A DNA stretch of 64,000 nucleotides from JBFXIE01 sp050176255 (GCF_050176255.1 NZ_JBFXIE010000010.1); one strand, 5' to 3'; positions 33,669 to 42,460 are shown, counted from the first letter of the stretch. Program-made: numbers and translations. Notes: generated by a model from the sequence alone, not told the origin.

Positions 33669-34451
33669 ATGAAAACCCGCTTCATCCTGATCCAAACCAG
33701 CCACGCCGGCAACGTGGGTGCCGCCGCTCGCGCAATGAAGACCATGGGTTTTGACGACCTGGTGCTGGTCGCCCCGCGCTGGCCCAACGTGCTGCGGCGC
33801 GAGGAAACCATCCAGCGCGCCAGCGGTGCCCTGGACGTGCTGGAGCGCGCCCGCATCGTCGCCACGCTGGATGAGGCGCTGGATGGCATCAGTCACCTGT
33901 GCGCCACCGCCATGACGCCGCGCGACTTCGGCCCGCCGACGCGCATGCCGCGCCAGCATTTTGAAATGCTATTAAATAAAGAGCTGCAAGCGCTTGATTT
34001 AAAAGGGCTGGAATCCAATTTGACTCAAAAGCCATTGCCAGAGTCCGGCGTGGCCTTCCTGTTTGGCTGCGAGCGCTTTGGCATGGCCAACGAGGATGTG
34101 TACCGCTGCCATGTGGCGCTGAGCATTCCCACCAATCCGCAATTTGGCTCGCTCAACCTGGGGGCTGCGGTGCAGGTGATTGCCTATGAGTGGCGACAGG
34201 CGCTGGGTGGGTTCGCCGTGCCGCAATCGGCCCCGCAAGGCGAGCGCGCCGACGCCGCGCAGATGGCGGGCATGCTCGCACACTGGGAGCAGGCGCTGGC
34301 AGCCGTCGGCTTTCTGGACCCGGCCGCGCCCAAGAAGCTCATGCCGCGCCTCAATCAGCTTTTCAACCGCGCCCAACTCACGCACGAGGAAATCCACATC
34401 CTGCGCGGTGTCGCCAAAGCCATGATCGAAGCGTCACAGTCAAGTCGTTAG
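33669..34451 (+). CDS. trmJ: tRNA 2'-O-methyltransferase TrmJ (SPOUT family)
   Basis: A 260-residue SPOUT methyltransferase acting on position 32 of tRNA. N-terminal FILIQTSHAGNVGAAARAMK, the VFGCERFGMAN-like motif 2 (LFGCERFGMAN) and motif 3 SLNLGAAVQVIAYEW form the trefoil-knot SAM site. The C-terminal tail (MPRLNQLFNRAQLTHEEIHILRG) is TrmJ-specific. Residues about 99-121 are encoded by an in-frame copy of the palindromic repeat, inserted between two conserved blocks. It is divergent from suhB. Confidence 0.93.
   Translation: MKTRFILIQTSHAGNVGAAARAMKTMGFDDLVLVAPRWPNVLRREETIQRASGALDVLERARIVATLDEALDGISHLCATAMTPRDFGPPTRMPRQHFEMLLNKELQALDLKGLESNLTQKPLPESGVAFLFGCERFGMANEDVYRCHVALSIPTNPQFGSLNLGAAVQVIAYEWRQALGGFAVPQSAPQGERADAAQMAGMLAHWEQALAAVGFLDPAAPKKLMPRLNQLFNRAQLTHEEIHILRGVAKAMIEASQSSR
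33960..34025. repeat. Palindromic family repeat, copy 7 (inside trmJ)
   Basis: TTTTGAAATGCTATTAAATAAAGAGCTGCAAGCGCTTGATTTAAAAGGGCTGG is an AT-rich copy inserted in frame in trmJ. It stands out in composition from the GC-rich gene around it. Confidence 0.7.
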
Positions 34452-34485
34452 ACTGCCGCGACCATAAGCTCATTCGCCTGAATTC

Positions 34486-35283
34486 ATGTTTGCTACCCGC
34501 CTGCGATCCGACATCCAGTGCATTCTTGACCGCGACCCGGCTGCACGCAGCACCTGGGAGGTGATCACCTGTTACCCGGGGCTGCACGCCATTTGGCTGC
34601 ACCGGCCCGCGCACTGGTGCTGGACGCGCGGTTTCAAGTGGCTGGGTCGGTTCATCTCGCATTGCGCGCGCTGGCTGACGGGCATCGAGATTCATCCCGG
34701 CGCAAAAATAGGTGAACGCGTGTTTTTTGACCATGGCATGGGCATCGTGATTGGCGAGACGGCCGAGGTGGGCAACGGCTGCACCATCTACCACGGCGTC
34801 ACGCTGGGCGGCACTTCGCTGTACAAGGGTGTCAAGCGCCATCCGACGCTGGGCGAGAACGTGGTGGTGAGCGCGGGCGCCAAGGTGCTGGGCGGCTTCG
34901 AGGTGGGTGACGGAGCGAAAATCGGCAGCAATGCCGTGGTCATCAAGCCCGTGCCCGCAGGGGCAACGGCCGTGGGCATTCCGGCGCGCATCATTCCCTC
35001 GAGGGACGGGCACAGCGCCGATGTAACCGAGCCGCACAAGCCGGATGAACCGGCCACATTCAGCGCCTATGGCGTGACGCCTCAGCAAGACGACCCGCTC
35101 ACCCAGGCTATGCGCGGCCTGATTGACTCTGCCGGCGCGCAGGAGCACCAGATCGCGCTGCTGTGGCAGGCCATCGAAAAGCTCTCGCAGTCGCTGCCGC
35201 AATCCGCCAGTTGTGTGCCCAGTGATGCCGCGCGCAGCGAGCATTTCGAAGCCGACAAGCTCAACGAGATCATCGGCAAATAG
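34486..35283 (+). CDS. cysE: Serine O-acetyltransferase
   Basis: A 265-residue left-handed beta-helix acetyltransferase making O-acetylserine for cysteine synthesis. The hexapeptide region has EIHPGAKIGERVFFDHGMGIVIGETA, the HGVTLGG loop and VGDGAKIGSNAVV. It is the short EpsC-like form with a compact N-terminal helical domain. The C-terminal 75 residues after PARII are extra and of no recognised domain. It starts 34 bases after trmJ. Confidence 0.93.
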   Translation: MFATRLRSDIQCILDRDPAARSTWEVITCYPGLHAIWLHRPAHWCWTRGFKWLGRFISHCARWLTGIEIHPGAKIGERVFFDHGMGIVIGETAEVGNGCTIYHGVTLGGTSLYKGVKRHPTLGENVVVSAGAKVLGGFEVGDGAKIGSNAVVIKPVPAGATAVGIPARIIPSRDGHSADVTEPHKPDEPATFSAYGVTPQQDDPLTQAMRGLIDSAGAQEHQIALLWQAIEKLSQSLPQSASCVPSDAARSEHFEADKLNEIIGK

Positions 35284-35464
35284 TCGTAGCGCACCGCCGC
35301 TGCGCATTGCCGCCCAGGGCGCCGGGCCGGTGGGTACATGCGCGCTCACCCCGGAGATGAGGGCCTGCGCTGCCATCAACGACCGGCTTTACGCGGCGCG
35401 CCAAAGGCAGTGGGTCAGGCCGCAGTGGAGTCAGCAGACGCAGGTTCCTGAGATCAGCGTCCCA

Positions 35465-35500
35465 AAGAAAAACACCCCGATATCGGATGTCACCGGGGTG
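35465..35500 (-). terminator. Terminator after the DUF4124 gene
   Basis: On the minus strand CACCCCG ... CGGGGTG pairs in a 7-bp stem followed by TTTTTCTTT. It lies 110 bases past the DUF4124 stop. The remainder of the 35284-35611 gap holds no convincing gene. Confidence 0.7.
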
Positions 35501-35611
35501 CTGGCGGCCCATGCAGAGACAGCAGTGGGCGTTTCATTGCGCGGCCGATCCATGCGGGGGCATAACCACCGTTTGGCAAGCGGCGCGCCTGCCCCCGGGT
35601 TGCTGTGACGC

Positions 35612-36118
35612 TTATTTGCAGTCGGAGGCGATGGTGGCGTCCGCCCGACGTAGTTCTGCCTCGCGCGTGGCATCGTCCATGAAGCCACGCTCGCCCTTGG
35701 CGTTGGTGGTGGTCAGCAGTTGGCCAGAGGTCAACTGGGACTTGGCGCGCCGGGCGCGTTCACAGTTGTCTGCCCGCAGCCGGGCAATGCGTTCTTCCTC
35801 GGCTTTTTTCTTGGCGGCTTCGGCAGCTTCGGCCTTGGCCTTGTTTTCTTCCAGCTGTTTGTCTTTGCCAGCGGGGGGCGCGGGCCTGGGCGCTGCGGTG
35901 TCTGTCGCAGCCGAGGCCGGCGTGGTTGGCGCTGCGACAGGGCTAGGTGCCAAGGCAGGGCGGGGTTGCCTGAGAATGCTCTTTTCAGGGATGTCCTGAG
36001 GCGGAGGACGGTCGCTGAAAACCTTGCGGCCATCCTTGTCCAGCCACTGCCATTGAGCGGACACACCCATGGCCCAGGTGCAGGCCAGCGCCAGCAAAAG
36101 AAGCTTGTGCGGTTTCAT
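35612..36118 (-). CDS. DUF4124 domain-containing secreted protein
   Basis: A 168-residue protein with a signal peptide (PHKLLLLALACTWAMGVSA). The DUF4124 motif follows directly: QWQWLDKDGRKVFSDRPPP. A Pro/Ala-rich linker comes next, then a charged coiled-coil (about 95-130, KQLEENKAKAEAAEAAKKKAE) and a tail containing paired basic residues and two Cys. Function unknown; the family is common in betaproteobacteria. It is divergent from guaB. Confidence 0.85.
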   Translation of the reverse strand: MKPHKLLLLALACTWAMGVSAQWQWLDKDGRKVFSDRPPPQDIPEKSILRQPRPALAPSPVAAPTTPASAATDTAAPRPAPPAGKDKQLEENKAKAEAAEAAKKKAEEERIARLRADNCERARRAKSQLTSGQLLTTTNAKGERGFMDDATREAELRRADATIASDCK

Positions 36119-36182
36119 GCGGGCGAGTGTAGCCGGGCCGGTTGCGCAGTGGCGGATACAATCATTTTTTTGGAGCTTTGAC

Positions 36183-37658
36183 ATGCGCCTTCTTGGAAAA
36201 GCGCTCACCTTCGACGATGTGTTGCTGGTGCCCGCGTACTCCCAGGTCCTGCCCAAGGACACTTCCCTCGTCACGCGTTTCACGCGCAGCATCACCCTGA
36301 ACCTCCCGCTTGTGTCCGCCGCCATGGACACCGTTACCGAAGCGCGCCTGGCCATCGCCATCGCGCAGGAAGGGGGCATTGGCGTCATCCACAAGAACAT
36401 GACGGCCGAGCAACAGGCGGCCGAGGTGTCCAAGGTCAAACGCCATGAGTCCGGCGTGGTGCTTGACCCCGTGGTCATCACGCCCGAGCACACCGTGCTG
36501 CAGGTGCTGGAGTTGTCCGAGAACCTGGGCATTTCAGGCTTTCCGGTGTGCGACGGCGGCAAGGTGGTCGGCATCGTCACCAGCCGCGACGTGCGCTTCG
36601 AGACGCGCTACGACGTCAAGGTGCGCGAGATCATGACCCCGCGCGAAAAGCTCATCACCGTCAACGAAAAAGACGGCACTACGCCCGCGCAGGCCAAGGC
36701 GCTGCTCAACCGCTACAAGCTCGAGCGCCTGCTGGTGGTCAACGACGCCTTTGAACTCAAGGGCCTGATCACCGTCAAGGACATCAACAAGCAGACCACC
36801 TTCCCCAATGCAGCGCGCGATGCGGCCGGCAGTCTGCGTGTGGCCGCCGCCGTGGGCGTGGGCGCAGGCACCGAAGAACGCGTGGCGCTGCTGGTCAAGG
36901 CCGGCGTGGATGCCATCGTGGTCGACACGGCCCACGGCCACAGCAAGGGCGTGATTGACCGCGTGCGCTGGGTCAAGCAGAACTACCCGCAAGTGGATGT
37001 GATCGGCGGCAACATCGCCACCGGCGCGGCCGCGCTAGCGCTGGTCGAGGCCGGTGCCGATGCGGTCAAGGTCGGCATCGGCCCCGGATCCATCTGCACC
37101 ACGCGCATCGTGGCTGGCGTGGGCGTGCCGCAGATCATGGCCATCGACAGCGTGGCGACTGCGCTCAAGGGCACGGGCGTGCCTTTGATTGCCGACGGCG
37201 GTGTGCGTTTTTCGGGCGACATCGCCAAGGCGCTGGCTGCGGGCGCGTCCACCATCATGATGGGCGGCATGTTCGCGGGCACCGAAGAGGCGCCGGGCGA
37301 AGTCATCCTCTACCAGGGCCGCAGCTACAAGAGCTACCGCGGCATGGGCTCGATCGGCGCCATGCAGCAGGGCTCGGCCGACCGCTACTTCCAGGAAGCC
37401 ACCACCGGCAACCCCAACGCTGACAAGCTGGTGCCCGAAGGCATTGAAGGCCGCGTGCCTTACAAGGGCTCGATGGTGTCCATCGTGTTCCAGATGGCGG
37501 GCGGCGTGCGTGCGGCCATGGGTTACTGCGGCTGCGCGACCATCGAAGAGATGAACGACAAGGCCGAGTTTGTGGAGATCACGGCCGCGGGCATCCGCGA
37601 GTCGCACGTGCACGACGTGCAGATCACCAAGGAAGCGCCCAACTACCGCGCCGACTGA
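36183..37658 (+). CDS. guaB: Inosine-5'-monophosphate dehydrogenase
   Basis: A 491-residue IMPDH oxidising IMP to XMP. The N-terminal LTFDDVLLVPAYSQVLP, two CBS domains (about 95-205), the catalytic loop GPGSICTTRIVAGVG with the active-site Cys, the GGVRFSGDIAKALA phosphate site and the SYRGMGSIGAMQ flap are all present. It pairs with guaA 107 bases downstream for GMP synthesis. Start ATG 36183 begins the family N-terminus. Confidence 0.97.
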   Translation: MRLLGKALTFDDVLLVPAYSQVLPKDTSLVTRFTRSITLNLPLVSAAMDTVTEARLAIAIAQEGGIGVIHKNMTAEQQAAEVSKVKRHESGVVLDPVVITPEHTVLQVLELSENLGISGFPVCDGGKVVGIVTSRDVRFETRYDVKVREIMTPREKLITVNEKDGTTPAQAKALLNRYKLERLLVVNDAFELKGLITVKDINKQTTFPNAARDAAGSLRVAAAVGVGAGTEERVALLVKAGVDAIVVDTAHGHSKGVIDRVRWVKQNYPQVDVIGGNIATGAAALALVEAGADAVKVGIGPGSICTTRIVAGVGVPQIMAIDSVATALKGTGVPLIADGGVRFSGDIAKALAAGASTIMMGGMFAGTEEAPGEVILYQGRSYKSYRGMGSIGAMQQGSADRYFQEATTGNPNADKLVPEGIEGRVPYKGSMVSIVFQMAGGVRAAMGYCGCATIEEMNDKAEFVEITAAGIRESHVHDVQITKEAPNYRAD

Positions 37659-37700
37659 CGCAGCGACTTGAAGGTGTTAAAAAACGCCTTCAAGTCGCTA

Positions 37701-37752
37701 GTATTTTGATAGCTGCTAGCGCTTGTTTATCAGGGGCTAGGGCCGCATTTGA
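37701..37752. repeat. Palindromic family repeat, copy 8
   Basis: TTTTGATAGCTGCTAGCGCTTGTTTATCAGGGGCTAGG is a full copy between guaB and guaA, immediately before the guaA start. A GTGTTAAAAAACGCCTTCAAGTCGCTA stretch precedes it. It could affect guaB/guaA expression, but nothing in the sequence shows this. Confidence 0.85.
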
Positions 37753-37764
37753 CTGTAAGTCGCC

Positions 37765-39408
37765 ATGCAACACCAGAAAATCCTCATCCTCGACTTCGGT
37801 TCGCAGGTCACCCAGCTTATCGCGCGCCGTGTGCGCGAGGCGCATGTCTATTGCGAAGTGCACCCCTGCGACGTGAGCAGCGACTGGGTGCGCCAGTTTG
37901 CCGCGGACGGTTTGCTTAAGGGCGTGATCCTGTCGGGCAGCCACGCCAGCGTTTATGAGGTTGAAGATCGCGCGCCGGACGCCGTGTTCGAGCTGGGCGT
38001 GCCCGTGCTGGGTATCTGCTACGGCATGCAGACTATGGCCGTGCAGCTGGGCGGCAACGTCGAGGGCTCGCACAGCCGCGAGTTTGGCTATGCCGAAGTG
38101 CGCGCCCACGGCCACACTGCGCTGCTCAAGGGCATCGAGGACTTCGCCACGCCTGAGGGCCACGGCATGTTGAAAGTGTGGATGAGCCACGGCGACAAGG
38201 TCACCGAGCTGCCCCCGGGCTTCAAGCTCATGGCCAGCACGCCGTCGTGCCCCATCGCCGGCATGGCCGACGAAGCGCGGCGCTTTTACGGCGTGCAGTT
38301 CCACCCCGAGGTCACGCACACGGTGCAGGGCGCGGCGCTGCTCAACCGTTTTGTGCGCGACATCTGCGGCGCGCGCCCCGACTGGGTGATGAAGGACCAC
38401 ATCGAAGAGGCCGTGCAGAAAATCCGCGAGCAGGTGGGCGATGAGGAAGTCATCCTGGGCCTGTCCGGCGGTGTCGATTCCAGCGTCGCCGCGGCGCTCA
38501 TCCACCGCGCCATCGGCGACCAGCTCACCTGCGTGTTCGTCGATCACGGTCTGCTGCGCCTGAACGAGGGCGACATGGTCATGGACATGTTCGCCGGCAA
38601 GCTGCACGCTAAGGTGGTGCGGGTGGATGCGTCCGACCTGTTCCTGGGCGAACTGGCCGGCGTCAGTGAGCCCGAGCAAAAGCGCAAGATCATCGGGCGC
38701 CTGTTCGTGGACGTGTTCAAGGCCGAGGCCGCCAAGCTCAAGGCCGGCGATGTGAGCCACAAGGGCGAGGAAGGTGGTCGCACCGTCAAAGGCGCGACAT
38801 TCCTGGCCCAGGGCACCATTTACCCCGACGTGATCGAGTCCGGCGGCGCCAAGAGCAAGAAGGCTGTCACCATCAAGAGCCACCACAACGTGGGCGGCCT
38901 GCCCGAGCAGCTGGGCCTGAAGCTGCTGGAGCCCCTGCGCGACCTGTTCAAGGACGAAGTGCGCGAGCTGGGCGTGGCCCTGGGCCTGCCGCACGACATG
39001 GTGTACCGCCACCCCTTCCCCGGCCCGGGCCTGGGCGTGCGCATCCTGGGCGAGGTGAAAAAGGAATACGCCGACCTGCTGCGCCGCGCCGACGCCATCT
39101 TCATCGAAGAGCTGCGCAACTGGGTGGACGAGGCCACCGGCAAGACCTGGTACGACCTGACCAGCCAGGCGTTCACCGTCTTTTTGCCCGTCAAGAGCGT
39201 GGGCGTGATGGGCGATGGCCGCACCTACGACTATGTGGTGGCGCTGCGTGCCGTGCAGACCAGCGACTTCATGACCGCCGACTGGGCCGAGCTGCCTTAC
39301 GGGCTGCTCAAGAAAGTGAGTGGGCGCATCATCAATGAGGTGCGCGGCATCAATCGTGTGACCTACGACGTGTCCAGTAAACCGCCAGCAACCATCGAGT
39401 GGGAGTGA
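37765..39408 (+). CDS. guaA: GMP synthase (glutamine-hydrolysing)
   Basis: A 547-residue GMP synthase. The N-terminal class I glutamine amidotransferase has catalytic Cys in LGICYGMQ and HPEVTHT. The ATP-pyrophosphatase P-loop is LSGGVDSSVAAAL. The C-terminal dimerisation domain ends KPPATIEWE. Compared with E. coli (525) it carries a small insertion around residue 330 (KGEEGGRTVKGATFL), found in betaproteobacterial relatives. Its stop is immediately followed by a decayed IS element. Confidence 0.97.
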   Translation: MQHQKILILDFGSQVTQLIARRVREAHVYCEVHPCDVSSDWVRQFAADGLLKGVILSGSHASVYEVEDRAPDAVFELGVPVLGICYGMQTMAVQLGGNVEGSHSREFGYAEVRAHGHTALLKGIEDFATPEGHGMLKVWMSHGDKVTELPPGFKLMASTPSCPIAGMADEARRFYGVQFHPEVTHTVQGAALLNRFVRDICGARPDWVMKDHIEEAVQKIREQVGDEEVILGLSGGVDSSVAAALIHRAIGDQLTCVFVDHGLLRLNEGDMVMDMFAGKLHAKVVRVDASDLFLGELAGVSEPEQKRKIIGRLFVDVFKAEAAKLKAGDVSHKGEEGGRTVKGATFLAQGTIYPDVIESGGAKSKKAVTIKSHHNVGGLPEQLGLKLLEPLRDLFKDEVRELGVALGLPHDMVYRHPFPGPGLGVRILGEVKKEYADLLRRADAIFIEELRNWVDEATGKTWYDLTSQAFTVFLPVKSVGVMGDGRTYDYVVALRAVQTSDFMTADWAELPYGLLKKVSGRIINEVRGINRVTYDVSSKPPATIEWE

Positions 39409-39492
39409 AATCAGGTCCTTCGGGGACTTGAGCTTGCCCCTGAAAAGCGGAGTTCTTGACCCTTGCTGAAGATGCCGACAAGGAGTTGAGAA

Positions 39493-39645
39493 ATGAGAGA
39501 CAGGCAGGTGCGTGCGCAGTACACGGGGGAGTTCAAGCTGGAGGCGGTTCGGCAGGTGCGCGCTGGCCAGGCGATTGCGGTGGTAGCCAAGGTGCTGGGC
39601 ATTCCCAAGGCCAGTCTGGGCAACTGGGTGAGGTTGTCAGCCTAG
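39493..39645 (+). pseudogene. IS3-family transposase orfA, truncated by stop codon
   Basis: Fifty codons of an IS3 OrfA start correctly (RDRQVRAQYTGEFKLEAVRQ ... LGNWVRLSA) and end at TAG. The same frame then continues with recognisable OrfA sequence (GELDGAGSVDNAAKVSPEQVEVARL), so the stop is a point mutation, probably from AAG. The helix-turn-helix part is preserved; the leucine zipper follows the stop. Confidence 0.85.
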
Positions 39646-39838
39646 GGGGAACTGGACGGCGCCGGCAGCGTCGACAACGCGGCCAAAGTCTCGCCCGAGC
39701 AGGTGGAAGTAGCGCGTTTACGAGCGGAAGTTGCCCGACCTCGCATGAAGCGCGCCATCGCAAAAAAACGTCCATCGTGGCGCTGCCCCGTCCCAGTGGC
39801 AAGAAACACGGGTATGCCTACACTGACGTGGCTGGACT

Positions 39839-40520
39839 GTGGCCGTCCGCTTTTTGGAGGCTTTCGTCCCCGTCAAAAAACGTGGCCCTTTGAGTGTTGC
39901 CTGCGCGGTGCTGCAGGTCAGCGCCAGCGGGTACTTCAACTGGCAGCGCCAGCCTCAGGAGGCTCGCGCGGGGTCGGCTGGGCGCCATAGTGACGAAGCA
40001 TTGCTCGCGCACACGCGCGCCGTCCACGCCGAGGTCAAGGGCGAGTACGGCTGGCCACGCATGCACAAGGAACTGCTGGCCCGTGGCATGCGCGTCGGCA
40101 AGGAGCGCGTGCGTCGTCTGATGCACCAGCGCGGCATCAAGGCCAGGACGAAACGCAAGTTCGTGGTGACCACCGACAGCCGTCACAACCTGCCGGTGGC
40201 TCCCGACCTGGTGCGGCGGCGCTTCAATCCTGAATGCGGTCGTTGACCTGTTCAACCGTCAGTGGTGGGCTGGAGCCTGCAGCCGCACGTGCAGGCCAGT
40301 CTGGTCAAGGATGCGCAGGCCATGGCATGGTGGCGCCGCAGACCGCCGCCTGGGGTGATATTCCCCAGCGACAGGGGCAGCCAGTATTGCAGCCATGAGT
40401 TCCAGAGAGCCTTGAAGGACTGGGGCATGCGTTCATCGATGAGCAGGAAGTGCAACTGTTGGGATAACGCTCCAACGGAAAGCTTCTGGGGCCGTCTGAA
40501 AACTGCCGTTGATCCGCTGC
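39839..40520 (+). pseudogene. IS3-family transposase orfB, internally deleted
   Basis: The 5' half (SASGYFNWQRQ ... YGWPRMHKELLARGMRVGKERV ... VRRRFNPE) is followed by a TGA at 40244 and lost reading. The segment that holds the first catalytic Asp (DITYI region) is deleted, and a one-base loss follows near VVDLFNRQ. The later SDRGSQYCSHEFQ and NAPTESFWGRLKTA motifs, with the second Asp and Glu, are intact. It cannot make an active DDE transposase. Confidence 0.85.
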
Positions 40521-40867
40521 AATGCAGCGCCGCCGCAGCGAAAAACATGATGCCGATGTGGCGCTCAGTGGAGGAATCTTCTGAGGTTTTTGCATAGCCT
40601 CGCGGCGTCTTGAACACACGAAAGAAAGCCATCCCCAAAGGCATCCCCAAAGGCATCCCGCAACAACCATCGCTCACTTGCCGCCCGGGCTGGTGAGTGC
40701 CTGCACAGCGTCTGTATCGCAGTCGCACCGGCAACCGCCTGGGCACTAACGCGGTCCAGGCGCGGGAATCCCCTCCACCGCCAGCCAGGGCTCCCAAACC
40801 ACGGGAAAAATGGGTTTCGTCGTGTTTTCAAGGGAATCCGTTGTTTTCTTGATAGGGAAGTCCATAC
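40521..40867. other. Gap with no recognised gene; short tandem repeat
   Basis: About 350 bases lie between the IS3 relic and the collagen-like gene. CATCCCCAAAGG is repeated twice and partly a third time at 40630-40659. The long frames that cross the gap on either strand show no family similarity. It presumably contains the promoter of the collagen-like gene, but I could not assign one. Confidence 0.5.
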
Positions 40868-42031
40868 ATGACCCGAACAGGCATCCTGCGCGAAACCTGC
40901 GCAGACGAAGGTAGCGCCTTGAGCGCGAAAAGAGGGAGGCAAAAGTTCTCATGCCGCAAGCCCGGCAGACAGGGCCTGACGGCGGCGTTGCTGCTGGCCG
41001 GCGCGGCGCTGCTTCACGCTGGCGCATGGGCCGCCGCTGCGCCCATCGACCTGTCGGGCACACTCTTCAACAAGCAATCGGGCGGGTTGGAGCACGGTGT
41101 GCAAAGCGTCGAATTCGTGCTCTACCCCGACGCTGGCGCGGGCGCGGTGGCCGTGTGGCGCGAAACCCTGCTGGTCGAGTTTGTCAATGGGCGCTTTCGC
41201 GTCACCCTCGGCCAAACCCCCGCCAACCCTCTGCCGGACACGTTCAGCCGCCGCCAGGCGGTGCTGGGCGTGCGCATCGGGCATGCCGAGGAACTCTCCC
41301 CGCGCCTGCCGCTGGTGCCCGCCTATGCCAGGGAGGCTGGCAACGTCACCGGTAGCATCGCCCCGCGCAGCATCAGCGTGACCCGGGCCGACGGCAGCGT
41401 CGTGCCGGTCATCGATGGCGCGGGGGCCTGGGTCGGCCCGGCAGGCCCCGGCGGCGCCACCGGCCCGGCAGGCCCGGCTGGCCCGGCTGGCCCGAAGGGG
41501 GACAGAGGCGATGCGGGCCCAGCAGGAGCCAAGGGCGACAAAGGTGATGCCGGTCCCGCCGGTGTGGCTGGCGCGCAAGGCCCTGCCGGTGCTGCTGGTC
41601 CCAAGGGGGACAAAGGTGATCCCGGCCCCGCTGGTGCCGCGGGCGCACAAGGCCCGGCAGGCCCGAAAGGAGACAAGGGCGACCCCGGCCCTACAGGGCC
41701 TGCTGGACCGCAAGGCCCGGCAGGCGGCGCTGGTTTCACTCAGTATTTCGGCTCCAGCGTCGGCCAAGGCTTCTCAGTTCCTAATCCTGCCGAGGCAGGG
41801 AAGTGTGTCTTGGGAAAGATGACGCTCTCTGCCATCAAGCGAGGAGTGGGCATGCCCGCCTTGGGACAAATTCTCTCGATCAGCCAGTATCCAGAGCTTT
41901 ATTCTTTGCTGGGAGACACCTACGGAGGCAATGGGGTTACGACCTTTGCACTACCCAACATGCTCCCCATCACCCCGAACAACATGACCTGGTTCATCTG
42001 TGTCCAAGGTGCTTATCCCATCGCCAACTGA
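40868..42031 (+). CDS. Secreted collagen-like protein with tail-collar-like C-terminus
   Basis: A 387-residue protein. An N-terminal basic stretch and hydrophobic signal end near residue 57 (LTAALLLAGAALLHAGAWAA). A beta-type domain (about 58-165) with VEFVLYPDAGAGAVAVWRET and LGVRIGHAEELSPRLPLVP follows. Residues 190-288 are 33 uninterrupted Gly-X-Y triplets rich in GPA and GDK, GPK, GDP. The C-terminus (about 325-385) holds GQILSISQYPELYSLLGDTY and GVTTFALPNM, the phage tail collar (MdpB-like) motif. Collagen-like repeats trimerise and are used in surface filaments and tail fibres. It is flanked by IS relics; substrate and partner unknown. Confidence 0.85.
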   Translation: MTRTGILRETCADEGSALSAKRGRQKFSCRKPGRQGLTAALLLAGAALLHAGAWAAAAPIDLSGTLFNKQSGGLEHGVQSVEFVLYPDAGAGAVAVWRETLLVEFVNGRFRVTLGQTPANPLPDTFSRRQAVLGVRIGHAEELSPRLPLVPAYAREAGNVTGSIAPRSISVTRADGSVVPVIDGAGAWVGPAGPGGATGPAGPAGPAGPKGDRGDAGPAGAKGDKGDAGPAGVAGAQGPAGAAGPKGDKGDPGPAGAAGAQGPAGPKGDKGDPGPTGPAGPQGPAGGAGFTQYFGSSVGQGFSVPNPAEAGKCVLGKMTLSAIKRGVGMPALGQILSISQYPELYSLLGDTYGGNGVTTFALPNMLPITPNNMTWFICVQGAYPIAN

Positions 42032-42035
42032 CGCC

Positions 42036-42410
42036 ATGCTGTGTATCGCCCCCATGCCCTCCGGGTCATCCGCGGCCAGACGCGCTGGGTGTGCTCTGGC
42101 CTGCTGCGCACTGGCTGTGATGCTGTGCGCTTGTGGTGGTGGGGGAGATATTTCTCCCGCGCCCGCACCGGCCCCCGTGCCAACACCGGTGCCAGCTCCA
42201 GCCCCGAATCCTGCACCGACACCTCAAGCCGGCGTGCTCCTGCAGAACCGGCTCCACCAGATGCAAGTCAGCGCTTCCAGCCTGAAGGCTGCCCAGGCGG
42301 AGTCCGCCACCCATCGCTGGGTTCAGGAGCCGACGACTGCCGCGCCGCAAAGCCTTTCGGGTGCTTTCGTTTTGACTTTGGATGACGCGGCGCTTCTGGC
42401 ATCTGACTAG
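42036..42410 (+). CDS. Small proline-rich lipoprotein
   Basis: A 124-residue predicted lipoprotein starting four bases after the collagen-like gene, hence likely cotranscribed. The hydrophobic stretch AGCALACCALAVMLCAC ends in a lipobox (LCAC) with lipidated Cys near residue 33. A GGGG stretch and a Pro-Ala repeat (PAPAPVPTPVPAPAPNPAP) follow, and the rest has no recognised domain. The 3' end runs straight into an IS256 scrap, so the gene may be cut short. Expression with the collagen-like protein suggests an outer-membrane partner, as an inference only. Confidence 0.65.
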   Translation: MLCIAPMPSGSSAARRAGCALACCALAVMLCACGGGGDISPAPAPAPVPTPVPAPAPNPAPTPQAGVLLQNRLHQMQVSASSLKAAQAESATHRWVQEPTTAAPQSLSGAFVLTLDDAALLASD

Positions 42411-42427
42411 GGCGTGTTCAATGTAGC
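42409..42427 (+). repeat. Possible IS end (left)
   Basis: TAGGGCGTGTTCAATG starts just before the lipoprotein stop. An inverted near-copy, TGAACAGGCCCTA, ends at 44409. The 11-base ends differ by one base and each is flanked by TA, the pattern of IS5/IS427-type ends. Confidence 0.35.
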
Positions 42428-42460
42428 CAGATCTTGGTGCGAGCGAGATGTGAGAACGGA

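Larger units (their letters stand above)
39420..40520 (+). mobile_element. Decayed IS3-family insertion sequence
   Basis: This about 1.1-kb relic lies directly after guaA and carries broken orfA and orfB transposase genes in the usual order and offset frames. orfA has an internal stop, and orfB lacks the first catalytic Asp region. The outer limits are uncertain because the terminal inverted repeats could not be matched with confidence. Confidence 0.85.

Noticed and set aside
40630..40659. CATCCCCAAAGG tandem repeat near the IS3 relic
   Set aside because: Two and a half copies only; probably slippage in non-coding DNA.
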